The notes under the pieces were generated by a model. That model was given only the letters and a program-made list of their open reading frames with translations. It searched no databases and had not been told where the DNA came from. This document shows positions 18,286-26,288 of a DNA stretch of 64,000 nt, one piece after another. The stretch lies in assembly GCF_002245495.1 (NCBI RefSeq), contig NZ_NQJF01000004.1, forward strand, positions 124,001 to 188,000, written 5' to 3'. Source of the DNA: Oceanimonas baumannii. GTDB lineage: Bacteria; Pseudomonadota; Gammaproteobacteria; Enterobacterales; Aeromonadaceae. The first letter of the stretch is position 1; every line of letters begins with the position of its first letter. The translations under genes and the position numbers were made by a program.

Positions 18286-18930
18286 TTACTTACAGCTTTT
18301 CCCCCATTGGGCCAGAGCCGCATACCATTGCACAAACAACTCGCCTTCAGTTGCCGGAGCTGTCACCTCAATGCGCTCTCCCTGACAGTCAAAAGCAAGC
18401 TTCCAGGCATGCAAGTACCCCCGCTCGGCGACCGTGCCGCCATAGCGGACATCACCGATAATAGGACAACCAATGCTTTTCAGGGCAACTCGCAACTGAT
18501 GAGTACGGCCGGTTTGCGGTTGCAGTACAAAGCCTCTCAACCCGGGGGCAAGCGAGGTACTGACAAACCGGGTCACCGCCAGATACCGGGTGTCTCGGGT
18601 CAGTTTCCAGCTACCATTGCGGGATTTTTCCATACCGCCTTTAATCAGCCCCTGCTTTTTAAGCGGCTTGCGATCACTTAAGGCAAGGTAGCATTTGCGG
18701 GTGGTACGTTCGGCAAACTGGGCACTGAGCAACCGGTTGGCGTCTGGGTTACGAGCCAGCAACAAGGCACCCGTGGTCATCTTGTCGAGCCGGTGCACCG
18801 GATAAAGTGGTTCATTCAACCGCTCGCTGAGCACACGTACCAGACCGGGCTCCTCTCCTTCCTGATGCATGCCGATGCCGGCGGGCTTATTGATCACATA
18901 AAAGTCGGCGTGCTCAAGTAAAATAGTCAT
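18286..18930 (-). CDS. RluA-family pseudouridine synthase-like protein (TIGR01621 type)
   Basis: 214 residues of the RluA/RsuA catalytic fold without an S4 domain. FYVINKPAGIGMHQ opens the domain, HRLDKMTTGALLLAR carries the catalytic Asp, and QPQTGRTHQLRVAL is the conserved RluA C-motif. Length and spacing fit the short TIGR01621 subgroup, whose RNA target is not known to me. Start set at ATG 18930 (MTILLEHADFY), not 42 bases upstream, because the domain begins there. Confidence 0.85.
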   Translation of the reverse strand: MTILLEHADFYVINKPAGIGMHQEGEEPGLVRVLSERLNEPLYPVHRLDKMTTGALLLARNPDANRLLSAQFAERTTRKCYLALSDRKPLKKQGLIKGGMEKSRNGSWKLTRDTRYLAVTRFVSTSLAPGLRGFVLQPQTGRTHQLRVALKSIGCPIIGDVRYGGTVAERGYLHAWKLAFDCQGERIEVTAPATEGELFVQWYAALAQWGKSCK

Positions 18931-18955
18931 GGCGGATTCCGGCAGACAATAAAGC

Positions 18956-18987
18956 AAAAAAGCCCGCTGCAAATGCAGCGGGCTTTT
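18956..18987 (-). terminator. Terminator after tRNA-Ser
   Basis: AAAAGCCCGCTGC/GCAGCGGGCTTTT, a perfect 13-bp stem with an AAAT loop and a T-run on the minus strand, seven bases past the tRNA 3' end. Confidence 0.9.
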
Positions 18988-18993
18988 CGTGTA

Positions 18994-19084
18994 TGGCGGA
19001 GGAGGTGGGATTTGAACCCACGGTAGGCTATTAACCTACGCCGGTTTTCAAGACCGGTGCATTCAACCACTCTGCCACCCCTCC
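18994..19084 (-). tRNA. serT: tRNA-Ser (anticodon UGA)
   Basis: A 91-nt class II tRNA read on the minus strand: acceptor GGAGGGG.., a D-loop containing GTGGTTGAATG, anticodon loop CTTGAAA (anticodon TGA), a long variable arm (GTAGGTTAATAGCCTAC), T-loop GGTTCAAATCC, and an encoded CCA. Adjacent to yccA as in Escherichia coli. Confidence 0.97.
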
Positions 19085-19096
19085 TGACGGGCGCCA

Positions 19097-19125
19097 ATAT
19101 TACTGGGCCTTAAAAACCTTGTAAA
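19097..19125 (-). promoter_or_regulatory. Promoter of tRNA-Ser
   Basis: On the minus strand: TTTACA, 17 bases, TAATAT, then a GC-rich discriminator (GGCGCCC) typical of stable-RNA promoters under stringent control. It ends 12 bases before the mature tRNA. Confidence 0.75.
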
Positions 19126-19279
19126 CTGTTATATGTGTTATTCTGCTCAAGTGCCCAATAAACCACCAGAATACCAGGTGGTAGTGAAACAGAAGACTCG
19201 ACATTCGGGTCATAATATGTCCAGAATAGAGCAAATTCATTTGAGTTACTTTGAGTCAGATACGTAAGGAGTCTGGATC

Positions 19280-19939
19280 ATGCGTTACAACAATACCCTT
19301 TCCCGCACTCAGAGCGGTGCTCTGGAAACCAACAAGGTATTACGCAATACCTACATGCTGCTGGGTATGACCCTGGTGGTCGCGTCTCTGTCTGCAGGCA
19401 TCAGCGCCATGATGAACCTGCCGCACCCAGGCCTGATTATTACCCTGGTCGGGTTTTACGGTCTGATGTACCTGACTGAGCGCAACCGCAACAGCGGTCT
19501 GGGCCTTCTGTTTATTTTTGCTTTTACCGCTTTTACCGGTTACACCATTGGCCCTATCCTTAATTATTACCTGAGTACCAGTACGGGTACCGAAACCGTG
19601 ATGCTGGCCCTGGGTGGCACCGCACTTACCTTTCTGGCGCTGTCGGCCTATGTGCTGACCACCAAAAAGGACATGTCGTTTCTGGGTGGCATGATGATGG
19701 CCGGCTTTGTTGTTATTCTGGTCGGCTTTGTCGCCAATATATTCCTGGCACTACCGGCACTGAGCCTGGCCCTTAGCGCCCTGTTCATTCTGTTCTCATC
19801 TGGTGCCATTCTGATGCAGACCAGCGCCATTATCCATGGCGGTGAACAAAACTACATTTCAGCCACAGTGACCCTGTACGTGTCCATTTTCAATATTTTC
19901 CTGAGCCTGCTGCAACTGCTGGGTATGAGCCGCGATTAA
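19280..19939 (+). CDS. yccA: YccA, Bax inhibitor-1 family membrane protein
   Basis: 219-residue inner-membrane protein with seven hydrophobic segments. Enterobacterial YccA is a substrate and modulator of the FtsH protease; the fold is shared with eukaryotic Bax inhibitor-1. The segment FTGYTIGPILNYYL is the family signature. ATG at 19280 after TAAGGAG. Its own terminator follows. The neighbourhood with tRNA-Ser and tusE matches enterics. Confidence 0.9.
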   Translation: MRYNNTLSRTQSGALETNKVLRNTYMLLGMTLVVASLSAGISAMMNLPHPGLIITLVGFYGLMYLTERNRNSGLGLLFIFAFTAFTGYTIGPILNYYLSTSTGTETVMLALGGTALTFLALSAYVLTTKKDMSFLGGMMMAGFVVILVGFVANIFLALPALSLALSALFILFSSGAILMQTSAIIHGGEQNYISATVTLYVSIFNIFLSLLQLLGMSRD

Positions 19940-19958
19940 CCCTCCGGCCAGAACCATC

Positions 19959-19983
19959 AAAGGCGGCGTAAGCCGCCTTTTTT
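19959..19983 (+). terminator. Terminator of yccA
   Basis: AAAGGCGGC/GCCGCCTTT hairpin with a GTAA loop and seven T. Confidence 0.9.
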
Positions 19984-20045
19984 ATCCCTCCGTTTCACCG
20001 GACAATCCAGTATAATTAAAGCTGGTTTTTTACTAGAGACATACC

Positions 20046-22181
20046 ATGCCCTCTTTCAGCCAATGGCTGAGACGCATCTTTACCGACAGTCATTTTTTCT
20101 TTGCTCTCAAGGTGATGCTGGCAATGGCCAGTTTGCTGCTGGGCGGCTGGTGGTTAGAACAGGTCCCGGCGGCAGTCACTCTGAGCCTGGGGGCCATGGC
20201 CGGAGCCCTGAGCGAAATCGATCACCGCCCCGGGCCAAGACTGGCTCAGCTGACAGTGGGACTGCTCTGTTTTTTTGGCGCCGTAACCGGAGTTACCGTG
20301 CTGATTGATATTCCCTGGCTATTTGGTCCGGTACTGGTACTGGCCACCTTTTGCCTGATCCTGGCCGGTGCCTGGGGCCAGGCAGCAGGCAAACTCGGTT
20401 TTGGTACCCTGCTGGTATCCATTTATGCCATGCAGGGACACATAGACAGCCCCTATTTCTGGTATCAGCCGCTGTTGCTTACCGCCGGTGCAGCCTGGTA
20501 TGGAATATTATCGTGGCTGATCCTGATACTGCTCCCCTACAAGCCAGTCCATGAACAACTGGCACAATGCTATTTTGCGCTCTCCCGCTATTTGCTGGCC
20601 AAATCACGCTTTTTTGACAGCCCGGATGAGTTGCATCAGGGGCTTCGTCACCAGCTGGCACAACTCAACATTCAGCTGGTAAATAGCCTGGAACTGACCA
20701 AGCAGATGCTGAACCGGCGTTTACAAAAGGACAAGGAAGACACTGAGCTGGCACGACTGCTGGATTTATACTTACTGGTACAAAGCATGCACGAGCAGGC
20801 TGCTTCCAGTCATTATTCTTACCGCCAACTGAATCACGCCCTGAGCCAAGCAGAAGTGCTGACCGGCTACCAGGTGTTGCTGGCTGAGCTGGGCGAAGCC
20901 TGTTACCGACTGGGTCTGGCTATTCTTACCCATCGTCCTTATGACGCCGGAAAACGCATCGGCTGGGAGTTGTCAGCACTGAGAGATCAGCTCGATTACA
21001 GTCATTTACGTCGCCACTATTCTTCCGAACTGATGAGCCCGCTGCGCTTTTTAACCCGCAATATGGCGCGTGTTCATCAGGCGTTGTTGCAAGCTCAGGC
21101 ACTGACAGCCCGCCCCCCCTCCGCTGATGCCGGCAGTGCCGGTGTTGAGCTGGCTCGCCCGGTGCAACAGCCTCTTGGCGAGCGACTCCGGGCATTATTA
21201 AATCCCAATGCCATTCTGTTTCGTCACGGCGTCCGCCTTAGCGTGTGCGTTGCACTGGGGTACGCCATGATCACCATCCTTGAGCTGGAGCGAGGATACT
21301 GGATATTGCTGACCAGCCTGTTTGTTTGTCAGCCCAGTTTCAGCGCCACTCGTCAGCGTCTCAGTGAGCGAACTCTGGGCACACTGGCCGGCATTGTCGC
21401 GGCGCTGCCGTTGCTATGGCTGTTCCCATCAGTAGAAAGCCAGCTGGTGATTCTGCTTGTTTGCGCCTTTGTCTTTTTTACCCAGGTCAGAGTGCATTAC
21501 AGCTGGGCCGTCTTCTTTATTACTTTGTTTGTACTGCTGGCCTTCAACCTGCAAGGAACCGAACGCGCACCGGTGTTGCTCCCCCGACTTCTTGATACTC
21601 TGGCTGGCTGTGCACTGGCTTATCTGGCGGTATGGTATATCTGGCCCGACTGGCAACGCCGGCACCTGCCTCAGCTGCTGGCCGAGGCCATGCGGGCCAA
21701 TGCAGGTTACCTTAACGCCATCAGCCAGCACTCCCCTGGCGAGCACAAAAACAGCCTGTCTTACCGTATTGCCCGTAAACAAGCACATCTCGCTGACAAT
21801 AAGCTGGCTCAGGCCTGGCAAAACATCCGGGTGGAGCCGGTATCCCGGCACTGGCTGAATGCCTGTTTTGAAATTGCCTATCGCAATCATACCTTGCTGT
21901 CCTATTTATCCACGCTGGGTGTGCACCGGGATCAGGGATTGGTATTGCCTCCCCGCTTTGTTGACGAGCTGAACGGAAGACTGTGTGCCGCAGCCGACGC
22001 CCTTGCAAATAAAAACGGCTTGTTAAAGCAGCCCCCCTTGCCGGTAATAGCAATAGAAGGAGAGCAAGAGCAGGACATTCTGGCCAGGCAACTGCATAAC
22101 AATATGGTGCTGCTGGTGAACGATTTGTATCAGCTGGCAGAAAGTGTGGAGCAGGATGCACAACCCCGCCTGTCCGGGTAA
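20046..22181 (+). CDS. yccS: YccS/YhfK-type FUSC family inner-membrane protein
   Basis: 711 residues. Two groups of hydrophobic segments (about 20-165 and about 390-540) are each followed by a cytoplasmic domain, the arrangement of YccS/FUSC proteins. Related to AaeB-type efflux proteins, but YccS itself has no proven substrate. The second half begins at [15 protein letters not shown] and includes [22 protein letters not shown], a strong FUSC signature. Separated from tusE by 25 bases, so the two may be cotranscribed. Confidence 0.9.
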   Translation: MPSFSQWLRRIFTDSHFFFALKVMLAMASLLLGGWWLEQVPAAVTLSLGAMAGALSEIDHRPGPRLAQLTVGLLCFFGAVTGVTVLIDIPWLFGPVLVLATFCLILAGAWGQAAGKLGFGTLLVSIYAMQGHIDSPYFWYQPLLLTAGAAWYGILSWLILILLPYKPVHEQLAQCYFALSRYLLAKSRFFDSPDELHQGLRHQLAQLNIQLVNSLELTKQMLNRRLQKDKEDTELARLLDLYLLVQSMHEQAASSHYSYRQLNHALSQAEVLTGYQVLLAELGEACYRLGLAILTHRPYDAGKRIGWELSALRDQLDYSHLRRHYSSELMSPLRFLTRNMARVHQALLQAQALTARPPSADAGSAGVELARPVQQPLGERLRALLNPNAILFRHGVRLSVCVALGYAMITILELERGYWILLTSLFVCQPSFSATRQRLSERTLGTLAGIVAALPLLWLFPSVESQLVILLVCAFVFFTQVRVHYSWAVFFITLFVLLAFNLQGTERAPVLLPRLLDTLAGCALAYLAVWYIWPDWQRRHLPQLLAEAMRANAGYLNAISQHSPGEHKNSLSYRIARKQAHLADNKLAQAWQNIRVEPVSRHWLNACFEIAYRNHTLLSYLSTLGVHRDQGLVLPPRFVDELNGRLCAAADALANKNGLLKQPPLPVIAIEGEQEQDILARQLHNNMVLLVNDLYQLAESVEQDAQPRLSG

Positions 22182-22206
22182 AATAATGCCGGAAAAAGGA
22201 GACTGC

Positions 22207-22536
22207 ATGTTTGAATTTGAAGGCCGCCCTGTTGAAACTGATACGCAGGGCTATTTAAAAAACCATGAAGACTGGTGCCCTGCCATGATTGAGCTGCTGG
22301 CAGCAGCCGAGGGGATTAACCTGACATCGGAGCACCGGGAAGTGATCCTGTTTGTGCGTCAGTTTTACCTGAAGTACAAAACCTCGCCGGCCATTCGGGC
22401 ACTGGTTAAAGCCATGGCCAAAGAGCTGGGGGAAGATAAAGGCAACAGTCGTTATTTATACCGGTTATTTCCCAAAGGCCCTGCCAAGCAGGCAACCAAG
22501 CTGGCCGGTCTGCCCAAACCGGTGAAGTGTATATAA
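22207..22536 (+). CDS. tusE: TusE, sulfur relay protein (DsrC family)
   Basis: 109 residues. Accepts persulfide sulfur from TusBCD and hands it to MnmA for tRNA 2-thiouridine synthesis. The C-terminal arm PKPVKCI carries the penultimate-region Cys that forms the persulfide. The conserved [13 protein letters not shown] and [17 protein letters not shown] segments are present. Start at ATG 22207 ([10 protein letters not shown]) with AAAAGGAG upstream; in-frame ATGs further up are not conserved. MnmC, acting on the same wobble base, is at 32.1 kb. Confidence 0.93.
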   Translation: MFEFEGRPVETDTQGYLKNHEDWCPAMIELLAAAEGINLTSEHREVILFVRQFYLKYKTSPAIRALVKAMAKELGEDKGNSRYLYRLFPKGPAKQATKLAGLPKPVKCI

Positions 22537-22554
22537 GTGACGGGTATCAGTATC

Positions 22555-22582
22555 GTGATCCCGGCTGACAAGCCGGAGTCAC
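22555..22582. repeat. REP-like palindrome between tusE and dedD
   Basis: GTGATCCCGGCT and AGCCGGAGTCAC arms (10 of 12 pairs) around a GACA centre. Of the same CCGG..CCGG type as the palindrome at 11692. It sits between converging genes and may act as a bidirectional stop. Confidence 0.55.
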
Positions 22583-22600
22583 AATACTGACCAGGCCGGT

Positions 22601-23194
22601 TTATTTGGCCATCACCCTTCCCTTCAACCCGGTAAGACGCTCCAGTGCCGGCAACTGCTGCTCCAACCTGGCTTTGGCATCCGGCCCCACCCATACCCGG
22701 TTCAGCTCCCCTTGGCGGGGAACGGCAGGAGCAGTCTGCACCCGGTAGCCGGCAGCCTTCAGCTTCCGCACCAGCGCGTTTACATTATCGGCATTGCGAA
22801 ACGCACCCAATTGCACAATAAAGTCGCCACCCGCAGGTGCCGGCTTGGCCGGGGCAGGTGTTTTCTCAATCACGGGTTTGGGTGCCGGTGCAGGTCTGAC
22901 GGGCTCCGCTGCCGGAGCCGGTGGAGTAACCTGTACCACTCTTGGCGGCGGCTCAACAACAGCAGGCGGCTCGGGAGGTGCTTCCTTGACCTCTTCCAGT
23001 GTCCAGGTTTCAGCGCTGGCAGCAGGCTTGGCCACCACAGCTTGTGCTGGTTCAAGCTCCGGCCGCAACGGAATGGATACCACTTCTTCAGGCATGTCCG
23101 GCTGCTTGCCATCCAGCAGATCAGGTAAAAAAATAACCCCCAGTGCCACCAGAATAATGGTACCCACCAGGCGATGCTGAAACTGTGTTGCCAC
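22601..23194 (-). CDS. dedD: DedD, SPOR-domain cell division protein
   Basis: 198 residues: short cytoplasmic start (ATQFQHRL), one membrane segment (about 8-27), a long Pro/Ala/Val-rich periplasmic linker (about 40-120) and a C-terminal SPOR domain (about 125-195) opening with GGDFIVQLGAFRNADNVNALV. SPOR domains bind denuded peptidoglycan at the division septum. The best start is GTG 23194 (VATQFQHRLVGT matches MASKFQNRLVGT of E. coli), with AGAAGGAG upstream and one base after the folC stop. Confidence 0.9.
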   Translation of the reverse strand: MATQFQHRLVGTIILVALGVIFLPDLLDGKQPDMPEEVVSIPLRPELEPAQAVVAKPAASAETWTLEEVKEAPPEPPAVVEPPPRVVQVTPPAPAAEPVRPAPAPKPVIEKTPAPAKPAPAGGDFIVQLGAFRNADNVNALVRKLKAAGYRVQTAPAVPRQGELNRVWVGPDAKARLEQQLPALERLTGLKGRVMAK

Positions 23195-23195
23195 C

Positions 23196-24452
23196 TCAGC
23201 ACTCCTTCTGTTGAGTACCGTGCCAGGCCAGAGCCTCGGCGACGGTAAAAAACGAACCAAACACAATCACGCTGTCGCCGGGGGCTCGGGCCGCCAACGC
23301 TGCCTGCAATGCTGCTGTCACCGAGTCAAAATGATGATGCTCCCGTTTTAGCAGCGTGGCCAGTTCTGTACCGCTGGCCCCACGCGGGCCTGTCAGAGAG
23401 GCCGGATACCAGTGCGTTACCAGCGGCTGCAATGCCGCCAGTGTTGCCGTCATGTCTTTGTCCTTGAGCATCCCCACCACAGCATGAATGTTGCCTTTTC
23501 CGCCAGGCAACTGCGATGCCAGATAAGTTGCCGACTCGGGGTTATGGGCCACATCCACCCACAAGCCGGGTTCAAGCTCAGTCAGCCGGCCGGCAAGTCT
23601 GGCCTCCCGCAAGCCTTCAGCAATGGCATCCTGCCCCAACTTAAAAGGAGAAGCGGCCAGGGTGGCCAACGCCGTGGCGGCATTCATCAGTGGCAGCCCG
23701 GGTACCGGCAAGTGCTGCAGCGTCCCTTGCGGGCTGGTAAATGACCAGTGCTCACCCTGCCGTTGCCAGTGAAAATCACGACCACTGAACGCCATCGGCG
23801 TGCCAAGCCTGTCAGCCTGTCTGGCGATGCTGGCAGGGGGATCGGGGTCCCCACAAACGGCGGGCTTGCCTGCTCGCAGAATGCCGGCTTTTTCAAAACC
23901 GATCACTTCACGATCACTGCCCAGCCAGTCCGTATGGTCAAGCGCAATGGTGGTGATTACCGTTTGATCCGACTCCACCACATTGGTCGCGTCAAGCCTG
24001 CCCCCCAACCCCACTTCGAGCAATACCACATCGGGCTGCACGGCACGAAACAACCAGAGTGCCGCCAGCGTGCCAAATTCAAAGTAGGTGAGCGCAATGT
24101 CACCCCTGGCGGCTTCCACAGCGGCAAAGGCATCGCAAAAGGCCTGCTCTTCAGGAAAGCGGCCATTAATGCGCACCCGCTCCCGGTAGTCGAGCAAATG
24201 AGGGGAAGAATAGACGCCGACACTATGGCTGCCCGCCCGCAGCATGCTTTCAAGCAGCGCACAGGTAGAGCCCTTACCATTGGTCCCACCGACGGTGATC
24301 ACATAGGACGGCAGGCACAGTAAGCCGAGCCGGGCTGCAACTTGCTGCATGCGCTCCAGCCCCAGCTCAATGTGAGCCATATTCAGGTTCTCGAGCACAT
24401 GCAGCCACTCGGCCAGCGACCGACTGTGCGGCTTGGCGACGGAGTGTGACAT
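23196..24452 (-). CDS. folC: Bifunctional folylpolyglutamate synthase/dihydrofolate synthase
   Basis: 418 residues. Adds glutamate to dihydropteroate and then to folates. P-loop GGTNGKGST near residue 55, YSSPHLLDYRERVRI (omega-loop region), FEFGTLAALWLF, and the C-terminal ligase part with VVGMLKDKDM. Start ATG 24452 overlaps the accD stop by one base and the stop is one base from dedD, so accD-folC-dedD form a tight operon. Confidence 0.95.
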   Translation of the reverse strand: MSHSVAKPHSRSLAEWLHVLENLNMAHIELGLERMQQVAARLGLLCLPSYVITVGGTNGKGSTCALLESMLRAGSHSVGVYSSPHLLDYRERVRINGRFPEEQAFCDAFAAVEAARGDIALTYFEFGTLAALWLFRAVQPDVVLLEVGLGGRLDATNVVESDQTVITTIALDHTDWLGSDREVIGFEKAGILRAGKPAVCGDPDPPASIARQADRLGTPMAFSGRDFHWQRQGEHWSFTSPQGTLQHLPVPGLPLMNAATALATLAASPFKLGQDAIAEGLREARLAGRLTELEPGLWVDVAHNPESATYLASQLPGGKGNIHAVVGMLKDKDMTATLAALQPLVTHWYPASLTGPRGASGTELATLLKREHHHFDSVTAALQAALAARAPGDSVIVFGSFFTVAEALAWHGTQQKEC

Positions 24453-25315
24453 CAGATTTCCAGCGGCTCCTGGTTCATCAGCTTGCCAATCAGTCCGGCC
24501 AGGCGATCACGCATTTCACGGCGATCAATGATCATATCGATGGCACCATGCTCGAGCAAAAACTCACTGCGCTGAAAGCCTTCGGGCAGTTTTTCCCGCA
24601 CGGTCTGCTCGATCACCCGGGGACCGGCAAACCCGATCAGGGCTTTGGGCTCGCCCACGTTAACATCCCCCAGCATGGCAAGACTGGCAGACACGCCTCC
24701 CATGGTGGGATCGGTCAGTACCGAAATATAAGGCAGGCCTGCGGCAGACAGCCGGTTAAGGGCTGCACTGGTTTTAGCCATCTGCATCAGCGACATCAAG
24801 GCTTCCTGCATACGCGCACCGCCGGAGGCAGAAAAACAGACCAGGGCACGGTTTTCTTCCAGACAAGCCTCAACCGCTTTGACAAAACGGGCACCTACCA
24901 CAGAAGCCATGGAGCCCCCCATAAAGGCAAATTCGAAGGAGCAGGCCACCACCGGCAGACCACGCAGCGTACCCTTCATCACCACCATGGCGTCTTTTTC
25001 ATTACTGCTCTTCTGCGCGGCAGAAATGCGGTCTTTGTAACGTTTGGAGTCTTTAAACTTCAGAATGTCCTGAGGCTCCAGCTCGGCCCCCAGCTCTTCC
25101 CGGCCGTCCTGATCAAGAAACTTGTCGAGGCGGTTGCGGGCACTGATACGCATGTGGTGATCACATTTGGGACAGACTTCCAGATTGCGCTCCAGCTCGG
25201 CACGGTAAAGTACCTGCTCACATTGGGCGCACTTGGTCCAGACTCCTTCCGGAATATTATGGCGACGAACGCCGATGTTCTTGTTCTTGGGGAGAATTTT
25301 CTCAAGCCAGCTCAT
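24452..25315 (-). CDS. accD: Acetyl-CoA carboxylase carboxyltransferase subunit beta
   Basis: 287 residues. Works with AccA to pass the carboxyl group from biotin to acetyl-CoA, making malonyl-CoA for FabB and others. N-terminal zinc ribbon: CAQC (near 27-30) and CPKC (near 46-49), a feature that lets AccD bind its own mRNA in E. coli. The crotonase-like core follows ([32 protein letters not shown]). ATG at 25315 with AAGGA upstream. Confidence 0.96.
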   Translation of the reverse strand: MSWLEKILPKNKNIGVRRHNIPEGVWTKCAQCEQVLYRAELERNLEVCPKCDHHMRISARNRLDKFLDQDGREELGAELEPQDILKFKDSKRYKDRISAAQKSSNEKDAMVVMKGTLRGLPVVACSFEFAFMGGSMASVVGARFVKAVEACLEENRALVCFSASGGARMQEALMSLMQMAKTSAALNRLSAAGLPYISVLTDPTMGGVSASLAMLGDVNVGEPKALIGFAGPRVIEQTVREKLPEGFQRSEFLLEHGAIDMIIDRREMRDRLAGLIGKLMNQEPLEI

Positions 25316-25391
25316 GGAAATCCTTAATCATGGTTCGTGGTTGTCGCGCAGCGGTCATTAAATCATACATTTGGCTGCGGGTTGATAAAAA

Positions 25392-26183
25392 TTACAGTTG
25401 GTCCGGCAGCCACAACGGCCCGGGAATGGCCGCAGGCAGCGCAAACTCCGCCGGGTAATCCACCTCTACCAGATAGAGGCCACCGGCCTTGGCCGTGACC
25501 CCGGCAAGATTGCGATCACGCCCTTCCAGCACCTGCTGTACCCAGGCACCATCGGCTTCACCCATGCCTACTTTCAGCAGGGTGCCGGTAATGTTTCGCA
25601 CCATATGATGCAAAAAGGCATTGGCCTTGATATCGAGCACAATATAGTGGCCAAAGCGCTGCACGTTAAGGTGCATAATATTGCGAAACGGACTTTTAGA
25701 CTGACACTGTACGGCCCGGAAGGCACTGAAGTCCCGTTCGCCCAGCAGGCACTGACCGGCTTCATGCATCTTGCCGGCATCAATATGACCGGCATAATGA
25801 CTGACGCCGGCACCATGAATGGCCGGACGCATATTATGGTTGAAAATAATATAGCGATAGCGACGGGCGGTGGCGCTGAAGCGGGCGTGAAAATCGTCGG
25901 GTACGGCCTTTACCCAACGCACGGCGATGTCCGGCGGCAGGTTGGCATTCATCCCCAGAGTCCAGGCACCATCAGGACGGCTGGCGCGAGTATCGAAATG
26001 CACCACTTGCGCAGTGCCATGCACGCCGGCATCGGTGCGTCCGGCGCATTGCACCTCTACCGGATGATCGGCAATTTTTGAAAGGGCTTTTTCCACCTCT
26101 TCCTGGACACTGGGAACTTCCCGCTGCCGTTGCCAGCCGTAATAACGGCTGCCGTCGTACTCTATGCCAAGGGCGATGCGCAT
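25392..26183 (-). CDS. truA: tRNA pseudouridine(38-40) synthase
   Basis: 263 residues. Modifies uridines 38-40 in the anticodon arm. The catalytic Asp is in [25 protein letters not shown] and [13 protein letters not shown] complete the family pattern. The start could be TTG 26195 or ATG 26183; I prefer ATG 26183 ([11 protein letters not shown]), which has GGAA upstream. Conserved neighbour of fimV and accD. Confidence 0.95.
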   Translation of the reverse strand: MRIALGIEYDGSRYYGWQRQREVPSVQEEVEKALSKIADHPVEVQCAGRTDAGVHGTAQVVHFDTRASRPDGAWTLGMNANLPPDIAVRWVKAVPDDFHARFSATARRYRYIIFNHNMRPAIHGAGVSHYAGHIDAGKMHEAGQCLLGERDFSAFRAVQCQSKSPFRNIMHLNVQRFGHYIVLDIKANAFLHHMVRNITGTLLKVGMGEADGAWVQQVLEGRDRNLAGVTAKAGGLYLVEVDYPAEFALPAAIPGPLWLPDQL

Positions 26184-26235
26184 ATTCAGTTCCAAGAAAA
26201 AAAGAGGACAATTATAACCGTTGCTACCGCAAAAT

Positions 26236-26260
26236 GAAGAACCGGCCGCAAGCGGCCGGC
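26236..26260 (-). terminator. Hairpin after fimV
   Basis: CCGGCCGC/GCGGCCGG stem with a 2-base loop, followed on the minus strand by TTCTTCATTTT. Lies between fimV and truA. Confidence 0.5.
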
Positions 26261-26288
26261 AGCGTCAGCATTAAATCATCCTGTCCAC

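Noticed and set aside
24446-25327. A 293-codon frame opposite accD
   Set aside because: Covers accD exactly and has no family resemblance.
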